Assembly (NCBI RefSeq): GCF_029846115.1
Contig: NZ_JARVZZ010000001.1
Location: 3,844,001-3,908,000, forward strand
DNA from: Serratia marcescens
Lineage (GTDB): Bacteria > Pseudomonadota > Gammaproteobacteria > Enterobacterales > Enterobacteriaceae
Direction: 5' to 3'
DNA: 64,000 nucleotides
A program made the position numbers and the translations under genes. The first letter of the stretch is position 1. Each line of letters starts with the position of its first letter. The notes beneath the pieces were generated by a model. It did no database searches, was not told the DNA's origin, and saw only the letters and a list, made by a program, of their open reading frames with translations. Below are positions 20,801 through 29,446 of the stretch, piece by piece.

Positions 20801-22441
20801 ATGTTGAAAATGGTGCTCGCCACCGCTCGCGATCGGGCGCGGCTGAAGGAAATTACCTCCGTTCTGATTCGTTATGGCCTGCAAGACGTTCTGCGTCTGC
20901 TGGGCTTGGGGGCTTTGCTGCGCGGCGCCCGCGCTGAATCCGCCCAACAGGACGCACAAACCCTGCCTGAGCGGCTGCGCGAAGCGCTCGAGGCGCTGGG
21001 CCCTACCTTCGTCAAATTCGGTCAGATCCTGGCCACGCGTTCCGACCTGCTGGATCCGGCCTGGACCGACGAACTGGATCGCCTGCACAGCCAGGCAGCG
21101 GTGTTGCCATGGGAAACGCTGGCGCCGCAGATCGTTGCCGACCTGGGCGGCGAGCCCGAGCGACTGTTCGCAGAATTCGATCGTACGCCGCTGGCGGCGG
21201 CGTCGATGGCGCAAATCTACCGCGCACGCCTGCGCAGCGGCGAACAGGTCGTGGTCAAAGTGCTGCGGCCCGGCCTGGCGAAAACCATCCACGCCGATCT
21301 GCGGCTGCTGGCCTCGCTGGCGGAAACCGTGGAGCAGCAGAGCCCCGCGCTGGCGCGCTATCGGCCGCGGCAGATGGTCAGAGCGCTGGCGACGGCGCTC
21401 AATCATGAACTGGATTTGACCCACGAAGGGCATAACTGCGACCGCGTCGCCGGGATGTTTGCGCGTCAACCTGACGTCGTCGTGCCGAAAATCTATTGGC
21501 AATGGTCTTCCCCACGCCTGCTAGTGCAGGAATACTTGCCCGGCACCGCGCCGGAAAACCCTCAGCAGCTGGCGGCAGCGGGCTTTGACGGACCGCTGCT
21601 GGCGCAACGCGGCGCCCGCGCCTTTATGAGCATGGTGCTGGAACATCGGCTGTATCACGCCGACCCACATCCCGGCAACGTCATGGCGCTGAGCGATGAC
21701 CGCGTCGGCTTTATCGACTTCGGCATGGTGGGCCAGCTGTCCGAGCGGCGACGCAATCAGTTGCTCCTGCTGCTGCAGGCCATCGCCGATCGTCAGTCCG
21801 AAGGTATCGTCAACACGCTGATCGCCTGGTCGGACAGCGAACCGCTGGATCTGATGGATCTGGAGCTGGCGGCGCAAAACTTTCTCGACAAACAGGCCGC
21901 TGCCACCCTGACGTTGGGCAAGGCCCTGACCGATCTGCTGGTGATGGCACGTGAACACCAGCTGGCGCTGCCGCCCGATCTGGTGTTGCTGTTCAAGGCG
22001 TTAATCACCGCCGACGGCGTGCTGCACCGATTGGATCCGGCCTTCGACATCGTCGCCACGCTCAAACCGATGCTGCAACACACGGTGCTGCAACGCTATG
22101 CCCCCGCTGCCGTGCGCCAGCGGTTATTGGCCTTAGGCGGGGAAGCGCTCGACGCCGGAGAAGAGCTGCCGCAAACCCTGCGGCTATTGGTTCGCCGCCT
22201 AAAACGCGGGCAGCTCAATGCCGATATCAACGTCAGTAATCTTGGCCAGTTGAGCAAAGCGCTGGAACGCGCCGCCGTCACCCTGGCTATCGCCATCGTC
22301 ACCGCCGCTTTTGCCCTGGGGCTGGCGCCTTATCTGATGCATTCGTCGCTGCGGCTGTGGGGCATTCCGCTGTTCCCGCTGTTGGGGAGCGCGGCCTGCC
22401 TGGCCGGCGTGGTGCTCTTGGCGCTGCGATTGCGGCGCTGA
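20801..22441 (+). CDS. ABC1/UbiB-like atypical kinase
   Basis: The 546-residue protein belongs to the UbiB/ABC1/AarF family of protein-kinase-like ATPases that assist ubiquinone synthesis or lipid handling. Motifs present are KxGQ (FVKFGQIL, about residue 72), the Ala-rich loop AAASMAQIYRARL, the lysine in VVVKVLRPGL, the catalytic segment HADPHPGNVMAL and DFG in FIDFGMVG. Two hydrophobic segments at the C-terminus (ITLAIAIVTAAFALGLAPYL is the style of the first) anchor it in the inner membrane. Genuine ubiB sits in the ubiE-ubiJ-ubiB cluster, so this is probably a second paralogue. No equivalent lies between grxB and yceB in E. coli. Confidence 0.85.
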   Translation: MLKMVLATARDRARLKEITSVLIRYGLQDVLRLLGLGALLRGARAESAQQDAQTLPERLREALEALGPTFVKFGQILATRSDLLDPAWTDELDRLHSQAAVLPWETLAPQIVADLGGEPERLFAEFDRTPLAAASMAQIYRARLRSGEQVVVKVLRPGLAKTIHADLRLLASLAETVEQQSPALARYRPRQMVRALATALNHELDLTHEGHNCDRVAGMFARQPDVVVPKIYWQWSSPRLLVQEYLPGTAPENPQQLAAAGFDGPLLAQRGARAFMSMVLEHRLYHADPHPGNVMALSDDRVGFIDFGMVGQLSERRRNQLLLLLQAIADRQSEGIVNTLIAWSDSEPLDLMDLELAAQNFLDKQAAATLTLGKALTDLLVMAREHQLALPPDLVLLFKALITADGVLHRLDPAFDIVATLKPMLQHTVLQRYAPAAVRQRLLALGGEALDAGEELPQTLRLLVRRLKRGQLNADINVSNLGQLSKALERAAVTLAIAIVTAAFALGLAPYLMHSSLRLWGIPLFPLLGSAACLAGVVLLALRLRR

Positions 22442-22593
22442 CGCTTTCGGCGTTATCCGATAGGTGTCGCCCGCTTTTGCGCGCACTATCCTCAGCACAT
22501 CGCCTTCTGCCGTTTTCACGCACAGGTGGAACGTTTATAATGATTAATCAATTATCTGCAGCACTTTTCGCCAGCAGTCGCAATGAGGCATTA

Positions 22594-23157
22594 ATGAAGA
22601 AGATCCTGATGGGCGCAGCCGCCCTGCTGTTCGCCGGCGTATTGGCCGGTTGCAATCAACTGACCCAGTACACTCTGAGCGAGCAGGAAGTGAATGATTA
22701 CCTGCAAAAGCACAACGACTATCAGAAGCAGATCGGCGTGCCCGGCCTGGTGGACGCCAACATCGTGCTGACGCAGCTGCAAAGCCAGATCGGCCGCAGC
22801 GAGCCGGGTAAAGTCACCCTTTCCGGCGACGCCAAGGTCAACATCACGTCGATTCTCGGCCCGCAGGCGGCGGATCTGAAACTGACGCTGAAAGCGCAGC
22901 CGGTGTACGACCGTGCACAGGGCGCCATTTACCTGAAAGACATGGAACTGACCGATTACAGCGTGCAGCCGGAAAAAATGCAGACGGTGATGAAAGCGCT
23001 GACGCCATATCTGAACCAGTCGCTGAAGTCTTATTTCGACCAAAAGCCGGCTTATGTGCTGAATCCTGACAACAGCAAAACCGAAGCGCTGGCGAAAAAA
23101 CTGGCGAAGGGATTGGAAGTGAAACCGGGTGAGTTGGTGATACCGTTTAGCGACTGA
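22594..23157 (+). CDS. yceB: YceB lipoprotein (DUF1439)
   Basis: This 187-residue outer-membrane-type lipoprotein has the signal MKKILMGAAALLFAGVLAGC, lipidated at Cys20 with Asn at +2. The mature part matches E. coli YceB and the SMP/TULIP-like DUF1439 family: YTLSEQEVNDYLQKHN, VTLSGDAKVNITS, IYLKDMELTDYSVQPEKM. The family may bind lipids; the function is not established. The start at 22594 gives the signal peptide; in-frame ATGs upstream would bury it. A strong terminator follows at 23175. Confidence 0.9.
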   Translation: MKKILMGAAALLFAGVLAGCNQLTQYTLSEQEVNDYLQKHNDYQKQIGVPGLVDANIVLTQLQSQIGRSEPGKVTLSGDAKVNITSILGPQAADLKLTLKAQPVYDRAQGAIYLKDMELTDYSVQPEKMQTVMKALTPYLNQSLKSYFDQKPAYVLNPDNSKTEALAKKLAKGLEVKPGELVIPFSD

Positions 23158-23174
23158 CCGCGTCTTGATGCATC

Positions 23175-23200
23175 AAGCCCGCCGCCAGGCGGGCTTTTTA
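23175..23200 (+). terminator. Terminator after yceB
   Basis: AAGCCCGCC and GGCGGGCTT form a 9-base-pair stem around GCCA, followed by T. It also faces the converging yebY-like gene. Confidence 0.85.
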
Positions 23201-23213
23201 TTGCGGAAAACGA

Positions 23214-23573
23214 TTACTGCGGCGCGCTGTAGGCGATCTCGCCCGTGTTGCAGTTGAGCGTCACATTGTAGGTTTTATCCACTTTGGTGCCACGCACCGT
23301 CAGCGGCACCTGCCATACCTGATCCTTGCCGGTGATGGCATCCGGGCTGACCCAGGCGATCGGGGTAGCGGTGCCCAGCAGTTTTTTGTCCGCCTCCCAG
23401 CGCGTAATGCGGTTCTGCAAGAAATCACGCTTGACCTGGGCGGCAATATCCGCCGGCTGCAGACCGGCACACTGCCCCACCTTGGCGGTGCGTTGCTCTT
23501 GATCCTGCGCCCACACCGCAGTCGATGCTCCCATCATGGCCAACAAGGCGATAGCCAAACCCGTTTTTTTCAT
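23214..23573 (-). CDS. YebY-like periplasmic protein (DUF2511)
   Basis: The 119-residue protein has a Sec signal peptide (MKKTGLAIALLAMMGASTAVWA). The mature domain matches my recollection of E. coli YebY, a DUF2511 protein: LQPADIAAQVKRDFLQNRI, WVSPDAITGKDQVWQVPLTVRG and YNVTLNCNTGEIAYSAP. Two Cys residues (QCAGL and LNCNT) could pair in the periplasm. In E. coli yebY lies next to copper-resistance genes (yobA-copD); those are absent here. The function is unknown. The start at 23573 is chosen for the signal peptide. Confidence 0.75.
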   Translation of the reverse strand: MKKTGLAIALLAMMGASTAVWAQDQEQRTAKVGQCAGLQPADIAAQVKRDFLQNRITRWEADKKLLGTATPIAWVSPDAITGKDQVWQVPLTVRGTKVDKTYNVTLNCNTGEIAYSAPQ

Positions 23574-23644
23574 CTCTCCTCCCGTTGTGATTAGCGCTAT
23601 CCGGGCGCCCATCCCTGGCTCACAACAGGGTTTCGGCAACGGGT

Positions 23645-23953
23645 TTACCGTTTGACAAACTCGATGACAAACAGCGCATCCAAGCCCGGATAGATTTCCT
23701 TGATCACCTGCTTCAGTTCGCCGAGCGACATGTTCTCCTGCTGTGCGTGGCGTTCGGTCAGCGCATCCAGACGCACCGGCGTTACCGACAGCACTTCGAT
23801 AAAGCAGAAAAATACGCCGTCTTCATTGCGGCTTACGCGCAATACCTCGCCCGGTTCGAAGTGCGATTCACTGGCATCCCGAATGGTGATGGTTTTACGC
23901 CCGGCCAGAATGTCTTGCTCAAAGCGGCTGAAGAAAGTTATTTCACGGCTCAT
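23645..23953 (-). CDS. yqfB: ASCH-domain protein YqfB (N4-acetylcytidine amidohydrolase)
   Basis: This 102-residue protein is an ASCH-fold protein closely resembling E. coli YqfB, which hydrolyses N4-acetylcytidine to cytidine. Visible are the N-terminal [28 protein letters not shown] with the catalytic Lys/Thr region and the ending [19 protein letters not shown]. The start at 23953 follows AAGGATCTAAA and gives the normal length; an ATG at 23986 adds 11 residues with no support. It is in a different context from E. coli. Confidence 0.88.
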   Translation of the reverse strand: MSREITFFSRFEQDILAGRKTITIRDASESHFEPGEVLRVSRNEDGVFFCFIEVLSVTPVRLDALTERHAQQENMSLGELKQVIKEIYPGLDALFVIEFVKR

Positions 23954-23992
23954 TTTAGATCCTTTTTCATCACAACACCGCAACATAAGTCA

Positions 23993-24316
23993 TTATGCCG
24001 CTTGCTTTTCTGACGCAGATCCCTCTTTTGAGTTAGAGACCGTTTTTTTGGCTTTGTTTTCCGCCGGTTTTTTAGCGGTTTCCGCCGGCGATGCGCCGCG
24101 CAGAATCAGACCCAGCGCATCCTTATTCTCTGCCAGGAAGAAACTCAGCCCTTCGCGCTGTTCGTCGTCCAGGTTCAGCGGCGCCTGTTGCAGCCACTCT
24201 CCGAGGTTATCCGCCAAATCCAGCATTTTGTCGTAGGCGTCGGCTTCTTTCTTGCTCGCGAAAGTCATTTTTTCCTCACCGTTTCTCACCACCACATATT
24301 TAACTTCAACCGCCAT
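23993..24316 (-). CDS. yebG: SOS-induced protein YebG
   Basis: The 107-residue protein matches E. coli YebG over its first 75 residues (MAVEVKYVVVRNGEEKMTFASKKEADAYDKMLDLAD...). YebG is a small LexA-regulated protein of unknown action, and some work links it to DNA repair. The last 30 residues are Lys/Ala/Glu-rich and variable. A textbook LexA operator lies 27 bases upstream of the start at 24343-24362, so damage-inducible control is well supported by sequence. Confidence 0.93.
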   Translation of the reverse strand: MAVEVKYVVVRNGEEKMTFASKKEADAYDKMLDLADNLGEWLQQAPLNLDDEQREGLSFFLAENKDALGLILRGASPAETAKKPAENKAKKTVSNSKEGSASEKQAA

Positions 24317-24342
24317 GCGTGCGTCCTCAAATACTCAAATTA

Positions 24343-24362
24343 CTGTAAATATATACAGTATA
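24343..24362. promoter_or_regulatory. LexA (SOS) box of yebG
   Basis: TACTGTAAATATATACAGTA matches the consensus TACTGTATATATATACAGTA in 19 of 20 positions, including both invariant CTG/CAG trinucleotides at the right spacing. It lies just ahead of yebG. Confidence 0.93.
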
Positions 24363-24404
24363 AATAGATAGTGGCGGGAAGGCAAACCGCCGCCCGCCTT
24401 CGGC

Positions 24405-25787
24405 TTATTTCAGCAGCCGCACCTTGCAGCTCTTGCCTTTGATTTTGCCCTGTTGCAGCTGTTGCAGCGCCTTGCGCGCGCTGGCTTTACGGATCGCGAC
24501 GTAGGCGTGCACCGGGAACATGTCGATCTTGCCCACTTCCGCCGCCGTCAGCCCGGCATCGCCGGTCAGCGCACCAAGGATATCGCCGGGGCGGATCTTC
24601 GCCTTGCGGCCGCCGTCGATGCACAGCGTTACCATCTCCGCCTCCAGCGAGCCGTTGGCCGCCCCGCTCAGCTCGGACACCGGTGCCCAATCGACGGCCA
24701 TCTGCAGGTAGTCTTCAATCGCATGCGCCCGCGCCATTTCCTGCGGCGTGCACAGGCTGATCGCCAGCCCGCTCATGCCGGCGCGCCCGGTACGACCGAT
24801 ACGGTGCACATGCACTTCGGGATCGAACGCCAGTTCGTAGTTAACCACCAGCTCCAGTTCTTTGATGTCCAGCCCGCGAGCGGCGACATCGGTCGCCACC
24901 AGCACCCGGCAACTGCGGTTGGCGAAGCGCACCAACACCTGGTCGCGATCGCGCTGCTCCAGATCGCCATGCAGCGCCAGTGCGCTGATGCCGCGGGCCT
25001 CCAGGGCCTCAAGCACCGTTTGACAATCGCGTTTGGTATTGCAGAACACTACGCAGGACGCGGGTTGATGATAACGAATGGCCGACACCAGCAGCGCCGG
25101 GCGCTGATCGCGCGTGGTTTCATAGAAGCGTTGTTCGATGGCGGTCTGCGCTTCGTCATCGTCCACTTCGACGCTCAACGGCTGGCGCTGAACGCGATCG
25201 CTGATGCGTTCGATGCCTGTCGGGTAGGTGGCGGAAAACAGCAGCGTCTGACGCTGCGGCGGCGTATAGCTGATCACATCGTCGATGTCGTCAGCGAAGC
25301 CCATGTCCAGCATGCGGTCGGCCTCATCCAGCACCAGCACCTTCAGCTCGTCCAGCAGCAGCGTTTTCTTGCGCAGATGCTCCTGAATGCGTCCCGGTGT
25401 CCCCACCACGATGTGTGGCGCGTGCACCAGCGAATCGAGCTGTGGCCCCATCGGTTGACCGCCGCACAGCGTCAGGATTTTGATGTTTTGCGTGAAACGC
25501 GCCAGGCGACGCAGCTCTTTGCTCACCTGATCGGCCAACTCACGGGTGGGACAGAGCACCAGCGCCTGCGTGGCGACCTGAGCGACGACGATATTATTCA
25601 GCAGACCAATGCCGAATGCCGCCGTTTTACCGCTGCCGGTTTTCGCCTTTGCGCGCACGTCTCTCCCTTGCAGGATGGCGGGCAACGCGGCGGCCTGTAC
25701 CGGCGTCATTTTGGCGTACCCCAGTTCGTTGAGGTTGGCCAACTGTTCGGCTGGCAGCGGCAGGGAAGAAAAAGAAACTGTGCTCAC
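24405..25787 (-). CDS. dbpA: ATP-dependent RNA helicase DbpA
   Basis: DbpA is a DEAD-box helicase that assists assembly of the large ribosomal subunit by acting at helix 92 of 23S rRNA. The 460-residue protein has the Q motif (YAKMTPVQ), Walker A AKTGSGKT near residue 48, VLDEADRMLD, SAT, HRIGRTGRAG and the C-terminal RNA-recognition domain that targets hairpin 92 (KIRPGDILGALTGDAGLTAAEVGKID). Length matches E. coli (457). Confidence 0.95.
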   Translation of the reverse strand: MSTVSFSSLPLPAEQLANLNELGYAKMTPVQAAALPAILQGRDVRAKAKTGSGKTAAFGIGLLNNIVVAQVATQALVLCPTRELADQVSKELRRLARFTQNIKILTLCGGQPMGPQLDSLVHAPHIVVGTPGRIQEHLRKKTLLLDELKVLVLDEADRMLDMGFADDIDDVISYTPPQRQTLLFSATYPTGIERISDRVQRQPLSVEVDDDEAQTAIEQRFYETTRDQRPALLVSAIRYHQPASCVVFCNTKRDCQTVLEALEARGISALALHGDLEQRDRDQVLVRFANRSCRVLVATDVAARGLDIKELELVVNYELAFDPEVHVHRIGRTGRAGMSGLAISLCTPQEMARAHAIEDYLQMAVDWAPVSELSGAANGSLEAEMVTLCIDGGRKAKIRPGDILGALTGDAGLTAAEVGKIDMFPVHAYVAIRKASARKALQQLQQGKIKGKSCKVRLLK

Positions 25788-25890
25788 GGCGATAACTCTT
25801 ATATGACGAATGGAATGGCGGCGCGCCCGCAGGTTGGCGCCGAATCAGCGCTAAATGATAACAGAGATGGGCGGCGTTACGGGGTGCGAG

Positions 25891-25918
25891 CATAAAAAAA
25901 CCCGCCGGCGGCGGGTTT
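25891..25918 (-). terminator. Terminator of the cold-shock gene
   Basis: Read leftward, AAACCCGCC and GGCGGGTTT form a nine-pair stem with a 3-base loop followed by T7. It sits 17 bases beyond the csp stop. Confidence 0.85.
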
Positions 25919-25934
25919 CTCGGCGGCTCAGTCG

Positions 25935-26144
25935 TTAAATAGCAACGACGTTGGCGGCGGCAGGGCCACGTTGGCTGTCCTGGATGGAGAACTCAACCTG
26001 CTGGCCTTCAGCCAGGGTCTTGAAACCATCGCTAACGATAGCGGAAAAATGAACGAAAACGTCTTTAGAACCGTCGGCAGGCGTGATGAAGCCGAAGCCT
26101 TTGCTTTCGTTGAACCATTTTACGTGACCGGTGATCTTGCTCAT
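25935..26144 (-). CDS. Cold-shock-domain protein (CspA family)
   Basis: This 69-residue five-stranded OB-fold RNA chaperone has the nucleic-acid motifs RNP1 (KGFGFI) and RNP2 (VFVHF). It starts [20 protein letters not shown] and ends [10 protein letters not shown]. It differs from the CspC at 43169 in about a quarter of positions, so this is a separate paralogue. Whether it is cold-induced cannot be told: I do not find a clear cold-box in the leader. The start at 26144 has GGAAACACAA upstream. The divergent neighbour is purT. Confidence 0.93.
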   Translation of the reverse strand: MSKITGHVKWFNESKGFGFITPADGSKDVFVHFSAIVSDGFKTLAEGQQVEFSIQDSQRGPAAANVVAI

Positions 26145-26318
26145 TTGTGTTTCCTTTACTTGATAAACCTGCCTTGACGGCACGAGACGCGAAAACCTTG
26201 CTATATGTAGGCCTTCTTTCGCCGTCGCTTATTAACGCACAATCGTCCATACAGGGCAAATATTTCTGCTTGTCATAAAAACAGTAAGTTAGCAACAAAC
26301 TTGGCGCGGCGGCTGTGC

Positions 26319-26334
26319 ACGCAATCGTTTTCGT
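26319..26334. promoter_or_regulatory. PurR operator of purT
   Basis: ACGCAATCGTTTTCGT fits the PurR consensus ACGCAAACGTTTNCGT with one clear change. It lies 57 bases before purT, just ahead of a TATACT-type -10. PurR repression of purT by hypoxanthine or guanine is known in E. coli. Confidence 0.8.
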
Positions 26335-26390
26335 ATATACTGCCCGCCGATCATCAATCCGCTTACTTTCACCGATCCAGGTACGAAACT

Positions 26391-27569
26391 ATGTTAACGA
26401 TTGGAACCGCCCTGCGCCCTTCCGCCACCCGCGTTATGTTGCTCGGCTCCGGGGAGCTGGGTAAAGAAGTCGCCATTGAATGCCAGCGCCTCGGCCTGGA
26501 AGTGATCGCCGTCGATCGCTACCCCGACGCCCCCGCCATGCATGTGGCGCACCGCAGCCACGTCATCAATATGCTGGACGGAGACGCGCTGAAAGCCGTT
26601 ATCGAACAAGAGCGGCCGGACTATATCGTTCCCGAAATCGAAGCGATCGCTACCGCCATGCTGGTCGAACTTGAACGCCAGGGTCACCGCGTAGTGCCCT
26701 GCGCCGAAGCCACGCGCCTGACCATGAACCGTGAAGGCATCCGCCGTCTGGCGGCGGAAGAACTTGGCCTGCCCACCTCCAGCTACCGCTTTGCCGACAG
26801 CGAGGCGACTTTCCGGCAGGCGGTCGAGCACATCGGCTACCCGTGCATCGTCAAACCGGTGATGAGTTCTTCCGGCAAAGGACAAAGCCTGATCCGCACG
26901 CCTGAGCAGCTGCAAAGCGCCTGGGATTACGCCCAACAGGGCGGCCGCGCCGGCGGCGGTCGGGTGATCGTCGAAGGGCTGGTAAGATTCGATTTTGAAA
27001 TTACGTTGCTGACCATCAGCGCCGTGGACGGCGTGCATTTCTGCGAGCCGATCGGCCATCGTCAGGAGGATGGGGACTACCGCGAATCCTGGCAGCCGCA
27101 GCGCATGTCAGCCGCGGCGTTGAGCCGTGCTCAGGCTATCGCGGAGAAGGTGGTGAAAGCCCTGGGCGGTTTCGGCCTGTTCGGCGTGGAGCTGTTCGTC
27201 TGTGGCGACGAAGTGATCTTCAGCGAGGTGTCACCGCGCCCGCACGATACCGGCATGGTCACGTTGATCTCACAGGATCTGTCCGAGTTCGCTCTGCACG
27301 TTCGCGCCTTTCTCGGGTTGCCGATTGGCGCCATCCGCCAGTTCGGCCCTTCCGCTTCGGCGGTGATCCTGCCACAGCTTACCAGCAGCGATGTGCGCTT
27401 CAGCGGCCTGGAAAACGCGCTGCGCGGGCACAACCAGCTGCGCCTGTTCGGCAAACCGGAGATCGCCGGGCAGCGTCGCCTGGGCGTAGCACTGGCGACG
27501 GCGAGCACGACGGAACAGGCGGTGGAGCAAGCAAAACAAGCCGCCGCCGCCGTGGCGGTCAACGGCTGA
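26391..27569 (+). CDS. purT: Phosphoribosylglycinamide formyltransferase 2
   Basis: PurT makes formyl-GAR in purine synthesis using formate and ATP, an alternative to folate-dependent PurN. The 392-residue ATP-grasp protein matches E. coli PurT in length and sequence: MLGS-type loop [58 protein letters not shown] and the metal site [14 protein letters not shown]. The start at 26391 gives the standard N-terminus. A PurR box precedes it. Confidence 0.96.
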   Translation: MLTIGTALRPSATRVMLLGSGELGKEVAIECQRLGLEVIAVDRYPDAPAMHVAHRSHVINMLDGDALKAVIEQERPDYIVPEIEAIATAMLVELERQGHRVVPCAEATRLTMNREGIRRLAAEELGLPTSSYRFADSEATFRQAVEHIGYPCIVKPVMSSSGKGQSLIRTPEQLQSAWDYAQQGGRAGGGRVIVEGLVRFDFEITLLTISAVDGVHFCEPIGHRQEDGDYRESWQPQRMSAAALSRAQAIAEKVVKALGGFGLFGVELFVCGDEVIFSEVSPRPHDTGMVTLISQDLSEFALHVRAFLGLPIGAIRQFGPSASAVILPQLTSSDVRFSGLENALRGHNQLRLFGKPEIAGQRRLGVALATASTTEQAVEQAKQAAAAVAVNG

Positions 27570-27603
27570 TACTCACGGGGCCGCTTACGCGGCCCCGATA
27601 ACG

Positions 27604-27849
27604 TCAATAGTCTTCGTCATCTTCAGCATCGTCATCCCGCGACGCCTCCGGTGCGGCCTCATGCTGCTCGTCTTCATCATCCTCATCGAACAGTACCGCA
27701 ACCTGAGCGCCCTGATGCTTCTCGCGAATTTCCTGCGCAACGCGAGCAATGGCTTCACCGCTGCTCATGCCCTGCTCCATCAGTTGATGGATACGATCCG
27801 CCGCTTCCTGCTGCTCCGCGTGACTCAGTAATGGCATACCTGCATGCAT
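27604..27849 (-). CDS. yoaH: YoaH family protein (UPF0181)
   Basis: The first 55 residues match E. coli YoaH ([42 protein letters not shown]). The protein has 81 residues against 59 in E. coli, the extra being a highly acidic tail (about 16 of the last 27 residues are Asp or Glu). The function is unknown. It converges on purT, with a G+C-rich hairpin GGGGCCGC/GCGGCCCC at 27577-27596 between them that lacks a T run. Confidence 0.88.
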   Translation of the reverse strand: MHAGMPLLSHAEQQEAADRIHQLMEQGMSSGEAIARVAQEIREKHQGAQVAVLFDEDDEDEQHEAAPEASRDDDAEDDEDY

Positions 27850-27919
27850 GTGTCGTTCTCTCCGGCAAAAGGGAGAAGGAGTATACGCGCTAACGCGGCG
27901 GATCCCAACGTCTTGTGCC

Positions 27920-28921
27920 TCAGACCGGTTGCGAACAGCCGCTTTCGCTGCGCCACTGCTTCAGCCGATGCCGCCACAGCATGACATGCCACCCCTGTTT
28001 CAGGCCGCGCGCATTAGCGAACATCGCTCTGTCGATGCCGCGCTGATAGAACTCTTCGGTGATTTGACTCTGGGCAGCCGGATCCGGTTCACGACGAATG
28101 CTGTGGCAAATGCCCAGCGCTTCGCGGGTGATTTGCCAATGGAAAGCCGGGCGAATGGCGACAGTGCCCGCATAGCGCCGGTTGAGCCGCTCCAACATTT
28201 CGACGATTTTCATATAGTGGCGTTGATAATCTACGTTCGCCTGGCCGGTGCGACGACGGTTGCTGATCGATTTGTCGTGTACCCGTTGGCGGTACAGCGG
28301 CGTACTTAAATATTTGACCCGTTGGGCATTAAACATGACTTCCGTCGTCCAGGGAATATCCTGATGATGTAACCCCGGCTCGAAATAAAGCCGATGCTGG
28401 CGAATAAAGTCAAGGCGATATATTGCCAGCCATACAACGTGAATAAACTTTCGCGATTTCAGCGCACGTTCAAACCACTGTACGCCGGTGATAACGTCGG
28501 TGGTCTGTAAGCGACCCTGTGGAAAAATCGGCTGCAATTCGTCTTGGCTGGTGAAATAGCGCTCGCCATTACATTGCATTACGTCTAATTGGTGGTGCTC
28601 CGCCTGTTCCAGCAGCGTAGAATACATGTCCGGCGCCAGCAAATCGTCGGCATCGGGAAACGCCACGTATTTACCCCGGGCAACGGCGAGCCCGGCATTA
28701 CGCGCGTTAGAAACGCCGGCGTTAGCCTGATCGATCACACGAATATGCGGATGCACCGCCGCGTAACGGTGCGCTATTTCCCCCGAACCATCGGTGGAAC
28801 CATCGTTGACGATGATCACCTCCAACCGTTGCTCGCGCTGGGCCAGCAGCGAAGCCAGGAAAGGCTCCAATAACTCCCCCGCATTGTGCATCGGGACGAT
28901 CACGCTCAGCATTAACGACAT
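27920..28921 (-). CDS. WaaH/YibD-like family 2 glycosyltransferase
   Basis: The 333-residue GT-A glycosyltransferase strongly resembles E. coli WaaH (YibD), which adds glucuronic acid to heptose III of the LPS inner core under phosphate limitation or PmrA control. Matches include [31 protein letters not shown], the metal-binding [27 protein letters not shown] and [15 protein letters not shown]. It should act on the cytoplasmic face of the inner membrane. It stands alone, away from the main waa cluster, as it does in E. coli. A set of inverted repeats lies 60-130 bases upstream (28984-29047). Donor and acceptor specificity in this organism are inferred. Confidence 0.82.
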   Translation of the reverse strand: MSLMLSVIVPMHNAGELLEPFLASLLAQREQRLEVIIVNDGSTDGSGEIAHRYAAVHPHIRVIDQANAGVSNARNAGLAVARGKYVAFPDADDLLAPDMYSTLLEQAEHHQLDVMQCNGERYFTSQDELQPIFPQGRLQTTDVITGVQWFERALKSRKFIHVVWLAIYRLDFIRQHRLYFEPGLHHQDIPWTTEVMFNAQRVKYLSTPLYRQRVHDKSISNRRRTGQANVDYQRHYMKIVEMLERLNRRYAGTVAIRPAFHWQITREALGICHSIRREPDPAAQSQITEEFYQRGIDRAMFANARGLKQGWHVMLWRHRLKQWRSESGCSQPV

Positions 28922-28983
28922 AGGCAGCTCTTCAATGATAATGTAACAAAATAATAATTTTATTTTTCTAAAAGACCCATTCG

Positions 28984-29047
28984 GTTCGGCGCACGCTTGA
29001 AATAGGCGTGAAACCTCTAAATTGCCGCAGTGGCAATGGGGCCGAAC
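28984..29047. other. Three-stem inverted-repeat element between waaH-like gene and pabB
   Basis: An outer stem GTTCGGC (28984-28990) / GCCGAAC (29041-29047) encloses two complete hairpins: CACGC/GCGTG (28992-28996, 29006-29010) and ATTGCC/GGCAAT (29021-29026, 29032-29037). The layout is a three-way junction. A fourth hairpin, CAGCGC/GCGCTG (29067-29072, 29080-29085), follows. It lies in a 525-base gap between divergent genes and may be the leader of the glycosyltransferase gene or a small RNA; neither is shown. The rest of the gap is A+T-rich and presumably holds both promoters. Confidence 0.5.
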
Positions 29048-29446
29048 TTGGCTTTCTTTTTCAAACCAGCGCCAGAAAAGCGCTGAGTAATTAATCCATT
29101 AATTCCAAAGGGCGGCGACGCTGGTTAAAATCAGGCAACGCCACGCCGCTCCCGCATCTAATAACAAGCAGAAATAATAAATTTATGAAATCAACGAATC
29201 TTTTTTATATCTCTCGGGTCTTGCGCCCTCGATAAATAGGCTTCCAGTGCATTTGACGTTAAATTTTTAACATATCGAAGTATAATCAATGGCGCAAAAA
29301 ATGCCTTATTTCAGGTTTATTGAACTGCCGTTTATGTGAACTGTGCTTCATGTCGCGCATGGCAAAACATGCATGACGTGACCGTCTATGGCACACTAGC
29401 TGCCAGATATCTATCGCCGTCCTCACAGCCAGGTTTATTGACGTTC

